DNA of 64,000 bases from Sphaerochaeta associata (GTDB lineage Bacteria; Spirochaetota; Spirochaetia; Sphaerochaetales; Sphaerochaetaceae). Below are positions 17,330-25,932 of this stretch, piece after piece. The translations under genes and the position numbers were made by a program. The notes below the pieces were generated by a model. It saw only the letters and a list, made by a program, of their open reading frames with translations. It was not told the origin of the DNA and did no database searches. Location of the stretch: positions 2,418,001 to 2,482,000 of the forward strand of contig NZ_CP094929.1 in the NCBI RefSeq assembly GCF_022869165.1, written 5' to 3'. Numbering within the stretch: position 1 is the first letter of the stretch; each line of letters starts with the position of its first letter.

Positions 17330-17665
17330 CTATCGTGCATCTGAGGGTTTGTCTTCCAAATGGATAATCAGACAGCCTTTCTGGCATTGGACATTGATTT
17401 CCTGACCAACAGAAAAACCAAGCTGTTCAAGCCATTTCCCCTGCAATCTTATTGCTGGAACAGCCTGGTATTTATAGCCGCTTTGGGCACAGATCTTCAG
17501 CTTGCGGTGTGTTTTAGTCTCCAAACGATATTGTTTGATGGTGCCAAAACGTGGCTCAGGATAGGTGATTTCATCAAGCACGTTATCAAGATTACTCCGA
17601 TCCGATCTCGAGTGAAGATCCAACATTGAAAAGAATTGCCTCAATTCATCATCTTGATAATTCAT
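17330..17665 (-). CDS. SymE-like (AbrB-fold) small protein
   Basis: This encodes 111 residues. The C-terminal half has the SymE-family signature: AVPAIRLQGKWLEQLGF, then VGQEINVQCQKGCLIIH, an AbrB-type swapped-hairpin fold that in E. coli SymE became an RNA-cleaving toxin. The N-terminal about 45 residues are an acidic extension not typical of short SymE proteins. Start ATG after GGGGAGG. It is convergent with the recombinase operon. An antisense RNA antitoxin would be expected on the opposite strand but cannot be shown from sequence alone. Confidence 0.75.
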   Translation of the reverse strand: MNYQDDELRQFFSMLDLHSRSDRSNLDNVLDEITYPEPRFGTIKQYRLETKTHRKLKICAQSGYKYQAVPAIRLQGKWLEQLGFSVGQEINVQCQKGCLIIHLEDKPSDAR

Positions 17666-18507
17666 GGCGACCTCCCCTACTTAAGCCATAGCAATACACA
17701 GTTAACTCGTTACAATATATAAAGTTAGAAATACAAACGTCCAACAGCACTGAATTCAGATTATTCATGCCTGCCTCCGAACACTCCCCAGCTTCTGATC
17801 CCTATCAGGCACAGGCCTGATTATCGAGGTACGTTTCATGGGGGTGTTCAACAAGGTAGGCATATCCCTGACAGTTTTGCTTCAAGAGGAGTGAAGACTT
17901 TCAATTCTGCTGACTACTCAATTGTGTCAAGTTTTACCAAAGTCACGCACACTCGTATCCTCAACAATACCGTTGATTCTTATACCAATTGGTTTTGGGG
18001 TTTGGTTGTTTTCCTTGTATTTGTCACAGCCTTTTTGAAGCTGTAATAGGTGCTCTTTCGGACCTTGTTGCCGTGCTCATCGATCTCGATGTTGGAGTGC
18101 TTCGCCTTGAGTTTCTGCACACGCTTGAATCGTCGCTCATGGATGATTGGGAGGTGATGATTGCGTGACCGATGAACCTCGAACCGAAATGACATCATAG
18201 AGAAACAAAGCAAAATTGATACTGAGGTCGTACTGATGGATAGTAAGCGGGCGATAAATCCCAATTTGAAACGAGAATACTTCCTGTTGATACTCACTGG
18301 CTTACATCCAGTGAGTATTCGGAGTCCTATCAGGGAAATGGTATCCGGCTCAGCTATGTATCAGCATTCAGGCCAAGAGAGGCAAAATCGCCTATTCAGC
18401 CAAAGCGACTCATTGTTTCTACAATCTCAATAGTGTTCTTTCCCTTGCCTTTAGCTGCATACCTTGGATATGACGTTTTTGGTTTGATGCTCACTTCTTA
18501 AGACAGT
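17666..18507. other. decayed or non-coding region downstream of the recombinase cassette
   Basis: In 842 bases there is no gene with a start site and family pattern. A minus-strand frame at 17980-18297 contains KLKAKHSNIEIDEHGNKVRK, which reads like a piece of a once-coding sequence, and similar fragments continue in other frames to about 18480. It looks like remnants of inserted DNA at the edge of the cassette; the source is not recognised. Confidence 0.5.
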
Positions 18508-19731
18508 CTACTTCCAGGACACTTGTCCCAGCTCTTCGGAGCCTAAGAGGAAATCGGGAATGTAGATTTGCCGGATTCCTTCGTAATCATTGTAGGGCAG
18601 CCTATCCATCGACAGGATGTACTTCGGATAGTTGTCATTCACAGCATTCAAGCTGCGTAACTCCCGCTCCCTGGTCGACTCTTCCAACATGGATGCACAA
18701 ACTTGGATATAGCATTTTTCGTCCTGTCTTTCTATGATGAAATCTATCTCGAAATCTAGGTACTTCCCTGTCGAGACCTCGTACCCTCTTCGTATCAATT
18801 CCAGATACACCACATTTTCCAAGGAGGAACCATAATCCTTAAGCATGGGACCAACCAGTGCATTGCGAAGCCCTAGATCGACGATATAGAACTTATGGTT
18901 GGTTTTCATGAGGTTCTTACCCTTGATATCGTACCGCCCTGCCCTGTAGAAAATGAAGGCCTCCTCAAGTAAACCAAGATAGTTGTCTATGGTATCGAGG
19001 GTGACTTTCCTGCCCGTACTGGTCAGGTAATGGGCAATTTTCGAAGCCGTAAGCTGCTGGCCAATATTCGAAGCCAAGAAAGCAATCACTTTGCGAAGCA
19101 TATCGATATCCCGAATCTGAGCAAACGTTGCGATGTCCTTCACGATGATGGTATTCACCACCCCATCCAGATATTCATTCACAATGTTTGCATTGGAAGG
19201 CAGGTCCAGAAGACCTGGCAAGCCTCCTCTTCTCATATACTGATTCAAGGCTTCCACAGGATCGGACATGCCATAGGCATTCATGAACTCCTTGAAGGAA
19301 AACGGCATCATCTTTATTTCAACATATCGACCCGACAACCGTGTAGCAAGCTGCCCAGACAGAAGCTTCGCATTAGATCCGGTTATATATACATCATTGC
19401 TGCGTTTCAACCGCAACGAGTTCACTGCATCTTCCCACTCTTCAACCATCTGGATTTCATCGAGCAATATGTATGTCTTCCCAGTTTTGGAAACCCGCTC
19501 GGTTACCCATGTATGCAATCCAGCTGCAGTTCGGATTGAACGAAAATCAAATCCCTCGAAGTTGATGTGAATGATTGAAGACGAGGCAACGCCCTGGTGT
19601 TGCAGATATTCATGGAACAAGTCCATCAGGCCCGATTTTCCCGAACGCCTCACACCGGTGATAATTTTGACCAACTGGGGAGTATCCTTGTACATGGAGA
19701 TATGTTCTAGATGGACCTGTCTTTCTACCAT
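18508..19731 (-). CDS. AAA-type ATPase with DUF4143 domain
   Basis: This encodes 407 residues. The N-terminal P-loop domain has ITGVRRSGKSGL (Walker A) and YILLDEIQ (Walker B), followed by ITGSNAKLLSGQLATRLSGR, characteristic of the archaeal-type ATPase family with a C-terminal DUF4143 domain. Cellular role is unknown; such genes are numerous in anaerobes and are often linked to small nuclease or regulator genes. There is no Shine-Dalgarno site: TATAAT ends 6 nt before the ATG, suggesting a leaderless message. Two palindromes lie in the promoter. Confidence 0.88.
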   Translation of the reverse strand: MVERQVHLEHISMYKDTPQLVKIITGVRRSGKSGLMDLFHEYLQHQGVASSSIIHINFEGFDFRSIRTAAGLHTWVTERVSKTGKTYILLDEIQMVEEWEDAVNSLRLKRSNDVYITGSNAKLLSGQLATRLSGRYVEIKMMPFSFKEFMNAYGMSDPVEALNQYMRRGGLPGLLDLPSNANIVNEYLDGVVNTIIVKDIATFAQIRDIDMLRKVIAFLASNIGQQLTASKIAHYLTSTGRKVTLDTIDNYLGLLEEAFIFYRAGRYDIKGKNLMKTNHKFYIVDLGLRNALVGPMLKDYGSSLENVVYLELIRRGYEVSTGKYLDFEIDFIIERQDEKCYIQVCASMLEESTRERELRSLNAVNDNYPKYILSMDRLPYNDYEGIRQIYIPDFLLGSEELGQVSWK

Positions 19732-19733
19732 AA

Positions 19734-19789
19734 TTCAATTATAATCGAATTTTTTTATATAGCAAGAGCAAAATTCGATTATAGTCGAT
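19734..19789 (-). promoter_or_regulatory. promoter with paired palindromic operators for the ATPase gene
   Basis: The -35 TTGCTA (plus-strand 19760-19765) and -10 TATAAT (19738-19743) are 16 bp apart, and the -10 lies 6 nt from the start codon. Near-palindromes TTCAATTATAATCGAA (19734-19749) and TTCGATTATAGTCGAT (19774-19789) share the half-site TTCGATTATA and are centred 40 bp apart, about four helical turns. A dimeric repressor or the ATPase product itself could bind them. Confidence 0.6.
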
Positions 19790-19913
19790 TCTTATGTGTA
19801 TTTTTTTGGCTGTTTTAAGAATCAGTGACTATGACACTCTGTGTCACACTTGATGCAATACACTGTCATCAGGAGTACAGCGGGGAGGAGGTTCCTATCT
19901 CAGATCCATCAAC

Positions 19914-20329
19914 ATGGCCAGGCCTACATCGGAGGAGATCATGAACCTGCACCCGCACATTGAGGAGAAAACCTATATATGGACCGATGACTGCCCGTCT
20001 TACAACAAGCTGATCGCGGCTCTTGAAAGCGGCAGCAAAGTGGTCTCGAGCTACAAGGACTACGACAGGGTCAATCATCTCAACAACGTCTACAGCTTTC
20101 ACTCCCTGATCGAGCGATGGTACAACAAGATGGGTGGGGTTGCCTCCAAGTACGTCAACAGGTATGCAGCTCTCTTCAATATCAAGTTCCAGGTCGGCAG
20201 GATGGATCCAACCGAGGCTCTTCTGCTGGGGAAATCAAGGTCAACAGCTTTGTGACAATCGAGAGGCTCAAGCAAGAAAAGCTGTTCAGTCCTCCTGAAT
20301 TGAGATGGGAAGCAGGAAAAACAACATGA
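19914..20329 (+). pseudogene. IS1595-family (ISXO2-like) transposase remnant
   Basis: The first 100 codons match the C-terminal part of IS1595-type transposases (YIWTDDCPSYNKL, then YSFHSLIERWYNKMGGVASKYVNRY). The N-terminal two thirds are missing. Near 20222 the frame shifts: reading continues in another frame with GEIKVNSFVTIERLKQEKLF to a stop at 20329. It is therefore truncated and frameshifted, and no inverted repeats were found around it. Confidence 0.75.
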
Positions 20330-20441
20330 AGTCACTATTTGTTAAAAACAGCCTAGCCTTATTGGAAAGACAAACTGAGTGAGCTTTACCCAGCTGGACA
20401 GCACACCAAGATACCGGCATCATGGAACAAAGGAGTCAGTC

Positions 20442-20846
20442 ATGAATCAACACAAAGGATCCTGTCTTTGTGGGAAAGTCACATTCGAAGTACGAGGTGA
20501 TTTTCAGAGTTTCTACCTCTGCCATTGCAGATTTTGTCGCAAGGACACCGGGTCGGCACACGCTGCAAACCTATTTGCTCCTTCTGCTACCCTGCATTGG
20601 CTTACGGGAGAGCACCTGGTCAAAACCTTCGATTACCAAGCAAGCGGACATATAAAAAGTTTCTGCAAAGAATGCGGTTCGGCCCTGCCAAACGTCCAAC
20701 AAGACGGATCGCTCGTAGTGGTTCCGGCAGGCTGTCTCGATTCCGAAGTACCCATCCGACCCAACGCCCATATCTTTGCTGCCGATAAAGCAAATTGGGA
20801 TCATGACCTTCAGCATATCCATGTTTTTGACGGGCTTCCAGAATAA
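20442..20846 (+). CDS. GFA/CENP-V family zinc protein
   Basis: This encodes 134 residues. Cysteine motifs GSCLCGKV, CHCRFCRK and FCKECGS are those of the glutathione-dependent formaldehyde-activating-like (GFA) fold, a beta-structure with zinc sites. The named activity applies to few members, so the substrate here is unknown. The start at 20442 has AAAGGAG; the longer upstream frame has none. Confidence 0.88.
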   Translation: MNQHKGSCLCGKVTFEVRGDFQSFYLCHCRFCRKDTGSAHAANLFAPSATLHWLTGEHLVKTFDYQASGHIKSFCKECGSALPNVQQDGSLVVVPAGCLDSEVPIRPNAHIFAADKANWDHDLQHIHVFDGLPE

Positions 20847-20906
20847 TCCCGGCATTTTGCCCATCTGAGACTCATTCTGCTTTATTTCTGAATTCATGGA
20901 GGCTTT

Positions 20907-21668
20907 ATGAACAATTGGTTTACCATCGATGAGATCGAATCGGACACATGCATACTCAGTGAGTACCGCCACTGGGAGGAGACGCATTGCTATCTTCTCA
21001 ATGGTTCAACCTACAGCCTGCTCATCGATACCGGACTGGGTATATGCGATATCCATGAACAGGTTATGAAGTTGACAAGCAAACCGGTCATCGCAGTCGC
21101 AACGCATATTCACTGGGACCATATCGGAGGGCACCGTTATTTCCCGGAGTTCTATGCCCATTCTGACGAATTGAACTGGCTCAACGGTGAATTTCCTCTC
21201 ACCCTGGAACAAATCAAGCAGATGGTTGTCGACCGCTGTGATCTGCCGCAGGGTTACGATGTGAACACCTACGAGTTTTTCCAGGGGACTCCAACCAGAA
21301 TTCTCCGCGATGGAGATGCTATCGATCTTGGAGGCCGGATCATCAAGGTGCTGCATACTCCAGGACACTCTCCCGGACACATGTGTTTCTGGGAGGAGGA
21401 TAGGAAATACTTGTTCACAGGCGACCTTGTGTATAAGGACACTCTCTTCGCCTACTACCCTTCCACCGATCCCCAAGCCTACCTTGCTTCCCTTCGGAAG
21501 ATTGCAGCATTGCCGGTGAAACGGGTATTGCCTGCCCACCATTCACTTGATATCCACCCAGAAATCCTGATCCGAATGCGTAATGCTTTTGGAGATTTGG
21601 ACAGAGAGGGAAGGCTCAAACACGGAACCGGCATCTGCAGGTATGGCGATTGGGCTGTGTGGTTGTAG
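20907..21668 (+). CDS. metallo-beta-lactamase-fold hydrolase
   Basis: This encodes 253 residues. The metal-binding motif ATHIHWDHIGGH, then HTPGHSPGHMCFW, FTGDLVYKD and a late LPAHHSLDI are all present, so the dinuclear metal site is complete. The family covers glyoxalase II-like and other thioester or phosphodiester hydrolases; the substrate cannot be told. Start ATG after GGAGG, 60 nt behind the GFA gene, and possibly co-transcribed with it. Confidence 0.88.
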   Translation: MNNWFTIDEIESDTCILSEYRHWEETHCYLLNGSTYSLLIDTGLGICDIHEQVMKLTSKPVIAVATHIHWDHIGGHRYFPEFYAHSDELNWLNGEFPLTLEQIKQMVVDRCDLPQGYDVNTYEFFQGTPTRILRDGDAIDLGGRIIKVLHTPGHSPGHMCFWEEDRKYLFTGDLVYKDTLFAYYPSTDPQAYLASLRKIAALPVKRVLPAHHSLDIHPEILIRMRNAFGDLDREGRLKHGTGICRYGDWAVWL

Positions 21669-21760
21669 GGAACTGTCATACTCATATCTCGTGATGGATT
21701 CAGCCTTCTATTCCAGACAAGTCAAACCTGCTATACTTTTAAGCAAGAGAGGAACACCAC

Positions 21761-22948
21761 ATGTCGCGATTAATCGGAACATACGCCAGAGCCGTACGAG
21801 CCCCCATCATTTCACAAGGGGATGACCTGGAGAACATCACCGTCGACTGCATCCTCGCTGCAGCAAAGAACGACGGGTTTGAGCTGAAGGACCGTGACAT
21901 CATCGGCGTAACAGAGTCCCTGCTTGCACGTTCCCAAGGAAACTACCTCGATATCGAAGAGATTGCAGAAGAGACCAGGTCGGTGTTTGCCGATCATTTT
22001 GTGGTGCTCTTCCCCATCCTGAGCCGGAACCGCTTTTCCCACATCCTCAAGGGTTTGGCCATGAGCGGGCGGCAAATCACCGTGATGCTCAGCTATCCTA
22101 GCGATGAAGTGGGCAACCATCTGATGGACCTCGATGCCATGTACAAGGCCAACCTGAATCCCCATACGGACGTGCTTTCCCGCCAGGAGTTCCGCAAGCT
22201 GTTCGGCCATACCTTCAAGCACCCATTTACAGGACTTGACTATATCGACCTCTACATGGATTTGGCAGTAGACAACAACATCGAAGTGGTATTGGCAAAC
22301 GACCCGCTCGCAGCCCTTTCCTATTCCAAGGATGTGCTGGTTGCAACTATCCACGACCGAAAACACCTCAAGAACCTTCTCTTGAACAACGGGGGAAACA
22401 CCATCATCGGACTCGACGAGTTGGCGACAAAGCAGGGAAAGAGCGGCGGCTACAACCCTGAATTCGGCCTGCTCGGTTCCAATCTGGCTGGAAACAACCG
22501 CCTCAAGCTCTTTCCCCGTGATGCAGAGCAGTTCTGCTATGCAGTACAGAAGAAGTTGTTTGAAAAAACCGGAAAAACCGTTGAAGTACTGGTATATGGA
22601 GACGGGGCCTTCAAGGACCCTGTCGGAAAGATCTGGGAACTGGCCGATCCCGTGGTCGCCCCGGGGTTCACCGCCGGCCTTATGGGCACTCCCAATGAGA
22701 TAAAAATGAAATACATCGCCGACAACGAACTTGTCGGATTATCGCAGGAAGAGGCACAGCGCCAACTCAAGCAGAAGATCTCGCAAAAAGGGACCAACCT
22801 CCTTGGCCAGAATGCATCGCTGGGAACAACCCCCAGGCAGCTCACCGACCTGCTCGGAACCTTGTGCGACCTGATGAGCGGTAGTGGAGATAAAGGTACC
22901 CCGATCATCCACATCCAAGGCTATTTCGACAACTACGCCTCCGATTGA
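21761..22948 (+). CDS. CofE-like (F420-0:gamma-glutamyl ligase family) protein
   Basis: This encodes 395 residues. DIIGVTESLLARSQGNYL near the N-terminus and KVLVYGDGAFKDP-like (VLVYGDGAFKDPVGKIWELADPV) segments later match the F420 ligase domain family. In archaea and actinobacteria CofE adds glutamate to F420-0; no F420 biosynthesis gene occurs in this window, and spirochaetes are not known to make F420. Another amide-forming ligation is therefore likely. Start ATG after AGAGAGGA; a terminator hairpin follows. Confidence 0.8.
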   Translation: MSRLIGTYARAVRAPIISQGDDLENITVDCILAAAKNDGFELKDRDIIGVTESLLARSQGNYLDIEEIAEETRSVFADHFVVLFPILSRNRFSHILKGLAMSGRQITVMLSYPSDEVGNHLMDLDAMYKANLNPHTDVLSRQEFRKLFGHTFKHPFTGLDYIDLYMDLAVDNNIEVVLANDPLAALSYSKDVLVATIHDRKHLKNLLLNNGGNTIIGLDELATKQGKSGGYNPEFGLLGSNLAGNNRLKLFPRDAEQFCYAVQKKLFEKTGKTVEVLVYGDGAFKDPVGKIWELADPVVAPGFTAGLMGTPNEIKMKYIADNELVGLSQEEAQRQLKQKISQKGTNLLGQNASLGTTPRQLTDLLGTLCDLMSGSGDKGTPIIHIQGYFDNYASD

Positions 22949-22970
22949 GCCTGATAGCTGTGAATGAATA

Positions 22971-23005
22971 AACCGCAGAGTGCATCGTACTGCTGCGGTT
23001 TTTTT
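22971..23005 (+). terminator. rho-independent terminator after the CofE-like gene
   Basis: AACCGCAG pairs with CTGCGGTT around a short loop and is followed by TTTTTC. Confidence 0.88.
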
Positions 23006-23067
23006 CTTGTCTTGTTGACCCGGCGGTGAAACAGGGTATACTGAATCCCGGCAGTGAGGGGACCTCA

Positions 23068-23493
23068 ATGGAAAACAAAGAGACAGTGGCGTTGAGCAAA
23101 CAGGAAAATCTTGTCCAAATCGGTAAGTTCGTAGTTTTTTCCATCAGTGCAGGAATCATTCAAGTACTTGTCTTCACAATTCTCGAGGAACTCTTTCATC
23201 TCCCCTATTGGCCCAGTTATCTTACCGCCCTGATTGCCAGTGTCGTCTATAACTTTACGGTAAACCGTCGCTTCACCTTCAAAAGTGCAAACAACATCCC
23301 CAAGGCCATGATGCAACTGGGCCTCTATTACGCCATCTTCACCCCGCTTTCCACCTGGTGGGGGGATGCCTTGGTACAGATGGGAATCTCCGATTACCTT
23401 GTATTGGGCGGAACCATGGTGGTAAATCTGGTCACCGAGTACTGCGTCAATCGATTCATCATCTACCGCAGGTCAATGAATACCCGAACATAA
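23068..23493 (+). CDS. GtrA-family membrane protein
   Basis: This encodes 141 residues with four hydrophobic segments. The motifs FVVFSISAGIIQ, VVYNFTVNRRFTF and the final EYCVNRFIIY are those of the GtrA family, small four-helix proteins thought to flip or support lipid-linked sugars in the inner membrane. The start at 23068 has GAGGGG; an upstream in-frame start overlaps a likely TATACT promoter box at about 23037. No glycosyltransferase partner is next to it. Confidence 0.88.
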   Translation: MENKETVALSKQENLVQIGKFVVFSISAGIIQVLVFTILEELFHLPYWPSYLTALIASVVYNFTVNRRFTFKSANNIPKAMMQLGLYYAIFTPLSTWWGDALVQMGISDYLVLGGTMVVNLVTEYCVNRFIIYRRSMNTRT

Positions 23494-23696
23494 GAGACAA
23501 CCTGTATTTCTCTTCTTCCTTGGGGGGTCTTTATCACCAGCATGATGAAAAACCCATCAACCGACCAAGGAAATCCTCTCCTATTTACGTGTAAAACTGA
23601 ACGGAGATAGAGTGAAAATCAATCTTCCTGACAATCAACTGCTTTGTCGCCCCCTTCTCAAGAAAGTCGATCACCGATTGCATCCTTTGACTCTTC

Positions 23697-24758
23697 TTAT
23701 AGAGAAGAAAAGGCGTCAGCCCAGATTTGAGTGTGCGTTTCCAGGGGTCTTCCTTCGCTGCAGCTTCGGTGTATGCATTGTGCGAGGTAGGAGTCCTGAA
23801 GAGCCTCATGCAAACCATATCCCCTCCCATTGCACGCATCCTCCATGCACAAGGCAATGGCGATTTCATCGTCATTGAATCCAAGTGGCCAATACGGGTT
23901 CTTGAAGTGGCAGACATCCCCGAATGTCAAGGAGCGAAGCGATCGCGGGTTGTTGGTGAGCCCACCATCCTCGAATCGCTGGATCGTCTGCAATACTCCC
24001 TCATTATCACCATTGAGATACCTCACTTCGTAGTCGGAAATCTCCCCTCGTTCTCCGAAAAGGCTGAAGTGACTGCTCCTAATACTGCTATGGTACTGCA
24101 CATCAGAAAAATCGAAGTACCCAGTCTTGCCATCATCAAACGCCAATACAGCAGTGATTCGCTTGCTCTGTACACGTACACCCTCGATGTCGATGCTGTC
24201 CCTGCCCCCGGTCTTTACAACCCAACTGGACCTGTTGACCGCGGTAATGGTGCAGTTTGCCCCCTTCTCATCCAAGAAATACCGGATGATGCTGATTCCA
24301 TGGTGGTCGTGAAGACTGGCACAACGCGCCTCGGTCAACGGTCCCAACAGGGGTGAAAGCGCATGACAGGTGTGGTAATACGGTTGACGCCGGTACTGCT
24401 CGGCAATGAATATCCTGCTGTTGGAAGCACGATATCCTGCATAGAGGGTATTCAGGGTCTGAAGCGGGAGTGAGGTGAATCCGGTCTCGCACAGAATCTT
24501 TTCGTCATGGTTGATGAGCACTGAAAGAAGTTCCTTCATGCTGGAGGACGGAACACTGAGGATTACCAGGTCATGCTCCACGCACAGGGCCTGGTGTACA
24601 TTCGAGCATGTCTGCACTCCGTAGAGCTTTTGTACTTCCTCTGCCCGCTCTTGTGTACGCAACACCCACGTCACCAGCGTAAACTGATGAGGAAGAGCCT
24701 TGATGATCCGATAAAAGAAGAGACTGCGCCAGCCGTAGCCGATGAGGATTATTCGCAT
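23697..24758 (-). CDS. Gfo/Idh/MocA-like oxidoreductase
   Basis: This encodes 353 residues. The N-terminus (MRIILIGYGWRSLFFYRI) is a Rossmann nucleotide-binding loop, followed by a dehydrogenase-like segment (ILSVPSSSM, ILCETGFTS) and a larger C-terminal alpha/beta domain. The layout fits NAD(P)-dependent sugar or cyclitol dehydrogenases of the Gfo/Idh/MocA type, although the usual EKP motif is replaced by ETG (CETGFTS). Substrate unknown. A TTGTCA/TATAGT promoter lies upstream. Confidence 0.75.
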   Translation of the reverse strand: MRIILIGYGWRSLFFYRIIKALPHQFTLVTWVLRTQERAEEVQKLYGVQTCSNVHQALCVEHDLVILSVPSSSMKELLSVLINHDEKILCETGFTSLPLQTLNTLYAGYRASNSRIFIAEQYRRQPYYHTCHALSPLLGPLTEARCASLHDHHGISIIRYFLDEKGANCTITAVNRSSWVVKTGGRDSIDIEGVRVQSKRITAVLAFDDGKTGYFDFSDVQYHSSIRSSHFSLFGERGEISDYEVRYLNGDNEGVLQTIQRFEDGGLTNNPRSLRSLTFGDVCHFKNPYWPLGFNDDEIAIALCMEDACNGRGYGLHEALQDSYLAQCIHRSCSEGRPLETHTQIWADAFSSL

Positions 24759-24796
24759 AGCAAACCTGCCCTATCGTGGGATGTATTCATGCAGCT

Positions 24797-24824
24797 ACTA
24801 TAGCACAGCGAGGAGTATTGACAA
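24797..24824 (-). promoter_or_regulatory. sigma-70-type promoter for the oxidoreductase gene
   Basis: Read on the minus strand, TTGTCA (24819-24824) and TATAGT (24797-24802) are separated by 16 bp, 39 bases before the start codon. Confidence 0.6.
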
Positions 24825-24913
24825 GTATTCCTCCAACCATAGTAATCTCATCATTACCGGAGTCTTTCCGTTATTATGGAACGTGCCTATTCTAGTTGGC
24901 CGTTGGTAGATAG

Positions 24914-24960
24914 GTTGCACTACACATAAGAACGTTGCACTACCTACATAAGAACGTTGC
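24914..24960 (+). repeat. tandem repeats upstream of the LysR-type regulator
   Basis: GTTGCACTAC followed by ACATAAGAAC or CTACATAAGAAC occurs twice in direct succession (24914-24933 and 24934-24955), and a third GTTGC begins right after. They lie about 80-120 bases before the regulator gene and could be binding sites or slipped duplications. Confidence 0.6.
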
Positions 24961-25033
24961 GGTCTGCTGACATCTCAAGTACAATTAATATTACTACTTT
25001 GCAGTCTATCAGTAGGACATAAGGGGCAATCAA

Positions 25034-25918
25034 GTGGATATGTATCAGTTGGAATGTTTTGTTACTTTGGCACGACGATTGAACTTCACTAAGGCTGCAA
25101 TAGAGATGAACATCACGCAACCAGCATTCAGTAGGAAAATATTAAGCTTGGAGTCAGAGTTAGGAGTATCTTTGTTCTTGCGGGACAAACGTTCGGTAAA
25201 CTTGACGAAGGCCGGGGAATATTTTCTGGAAGAAGCAAAAAATATATTAGAACACTTTCAAGCAGGACAATCAAAAGTAATTGAGGCTGAAAAAGGGTTA
25301 AGGGGGAGTATTAAGATTGGTTTTCTACCCTCTCAGTTTGATAGCACCCTCCCCAAAGCGGTAAATATGTTCAGAAAAAAGTATCCCAATATTTTATTGG
25401 ATATATCCGAATGTGAACACGGTAATATCATGCAACGTTTATATGATGCTGATCTGGATATCGTTTTCTCAATTTTCTTGGGAATGGTAGAAATACCTTA
25501 CATTGCATGGCAACCCTTACTGAAACTTGACCAAGCAGTCATCCTTCCCCCAGACCATCCACTCGCGACAAGGGATTCAATTCGCATAGCTGATATTAAA
25601 GATGAGCCTTTCATAGTTTTTGACTCGGATGATTACTCCATGTCTTCTGATGTAGTTTTCCAGATTTGTAAAAAAAATGATTTCGCCCCCAGGGTACGAA
25701 AAAGAACTACTTCAATCAGTAGTGCATTCACTCTGGTTGGTTGCGGGGAGGGGATCTGTATCGCTCCAATGCTTTTCAAATCCATATATCCTCAAAAAAT
25801 CTGCTTCATCAAGCTTGAAGATAATCATTGTGATATCTTCAGAGGATTTGCTTGGCATCGTGAAAACCATAATGAAAGCTTACCTCTTTTCATACAGGAA
25901 ATCTCCGAAGCATATTAA
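25034..25918 (+). CDS. LysR-family transcriptional regulator
   Basis: This encodes 294 residues. The N-terminal winged HTH (YQLECFVTLARRLNFTKAA and ITQPAFSRKILSLESELG) is classical LysR, and the remaining about 200 residues form the periplasmic-binding-like effector domain. The start is GTG at 25034, or ATG two codons later; AAGGGG precedes. It lies convergent to the transporter/MmgE cluster and most likely controls it in response to the pathway substrate. The gene is A+T-rich compared with its left neighbours. Confidence 0.88.
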   Translation: MDMYQLECFVTLARRLNFTKAAIEMNITQPAFSRKILSLESELGVSLFLRDKRSVNLTKAGEYFLEEAKNILEHFQAGQSKVIEAEKGLRGSIKIGFLPSQFDSTLPKAVNMFRKKYPNILLDISECEHGNIMQRLYDADLDIVFSIFLGMVEIPYIAWQPLLKLDQAVILPPDHPLATRDSIRIADIKDEPFIVFDSDDYSMSSDVVFQICKKNDFAPRVRKRTTSISSAFTLVGCGEGICIAPMLFKSIYPQKICFIKLEDNHCDIFRGFAWHRENHNESLPLFIQEISEAY

Positions 25919-25932
25919 CCGCATTGATGTGC

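Noticed and set aside
17980-18297. 105-codon minus-strand frame downstream of the SymE-like gene
   Set aside because: The C-terminal half looks once-coding, but the frame has no start site and similar fragments continue in other frames; treated as decayed DNA.
21761-22948. F420 biosynthesis locus
   Set aside because: Only the ligase-like gene is present; its neighbours are unrelated.
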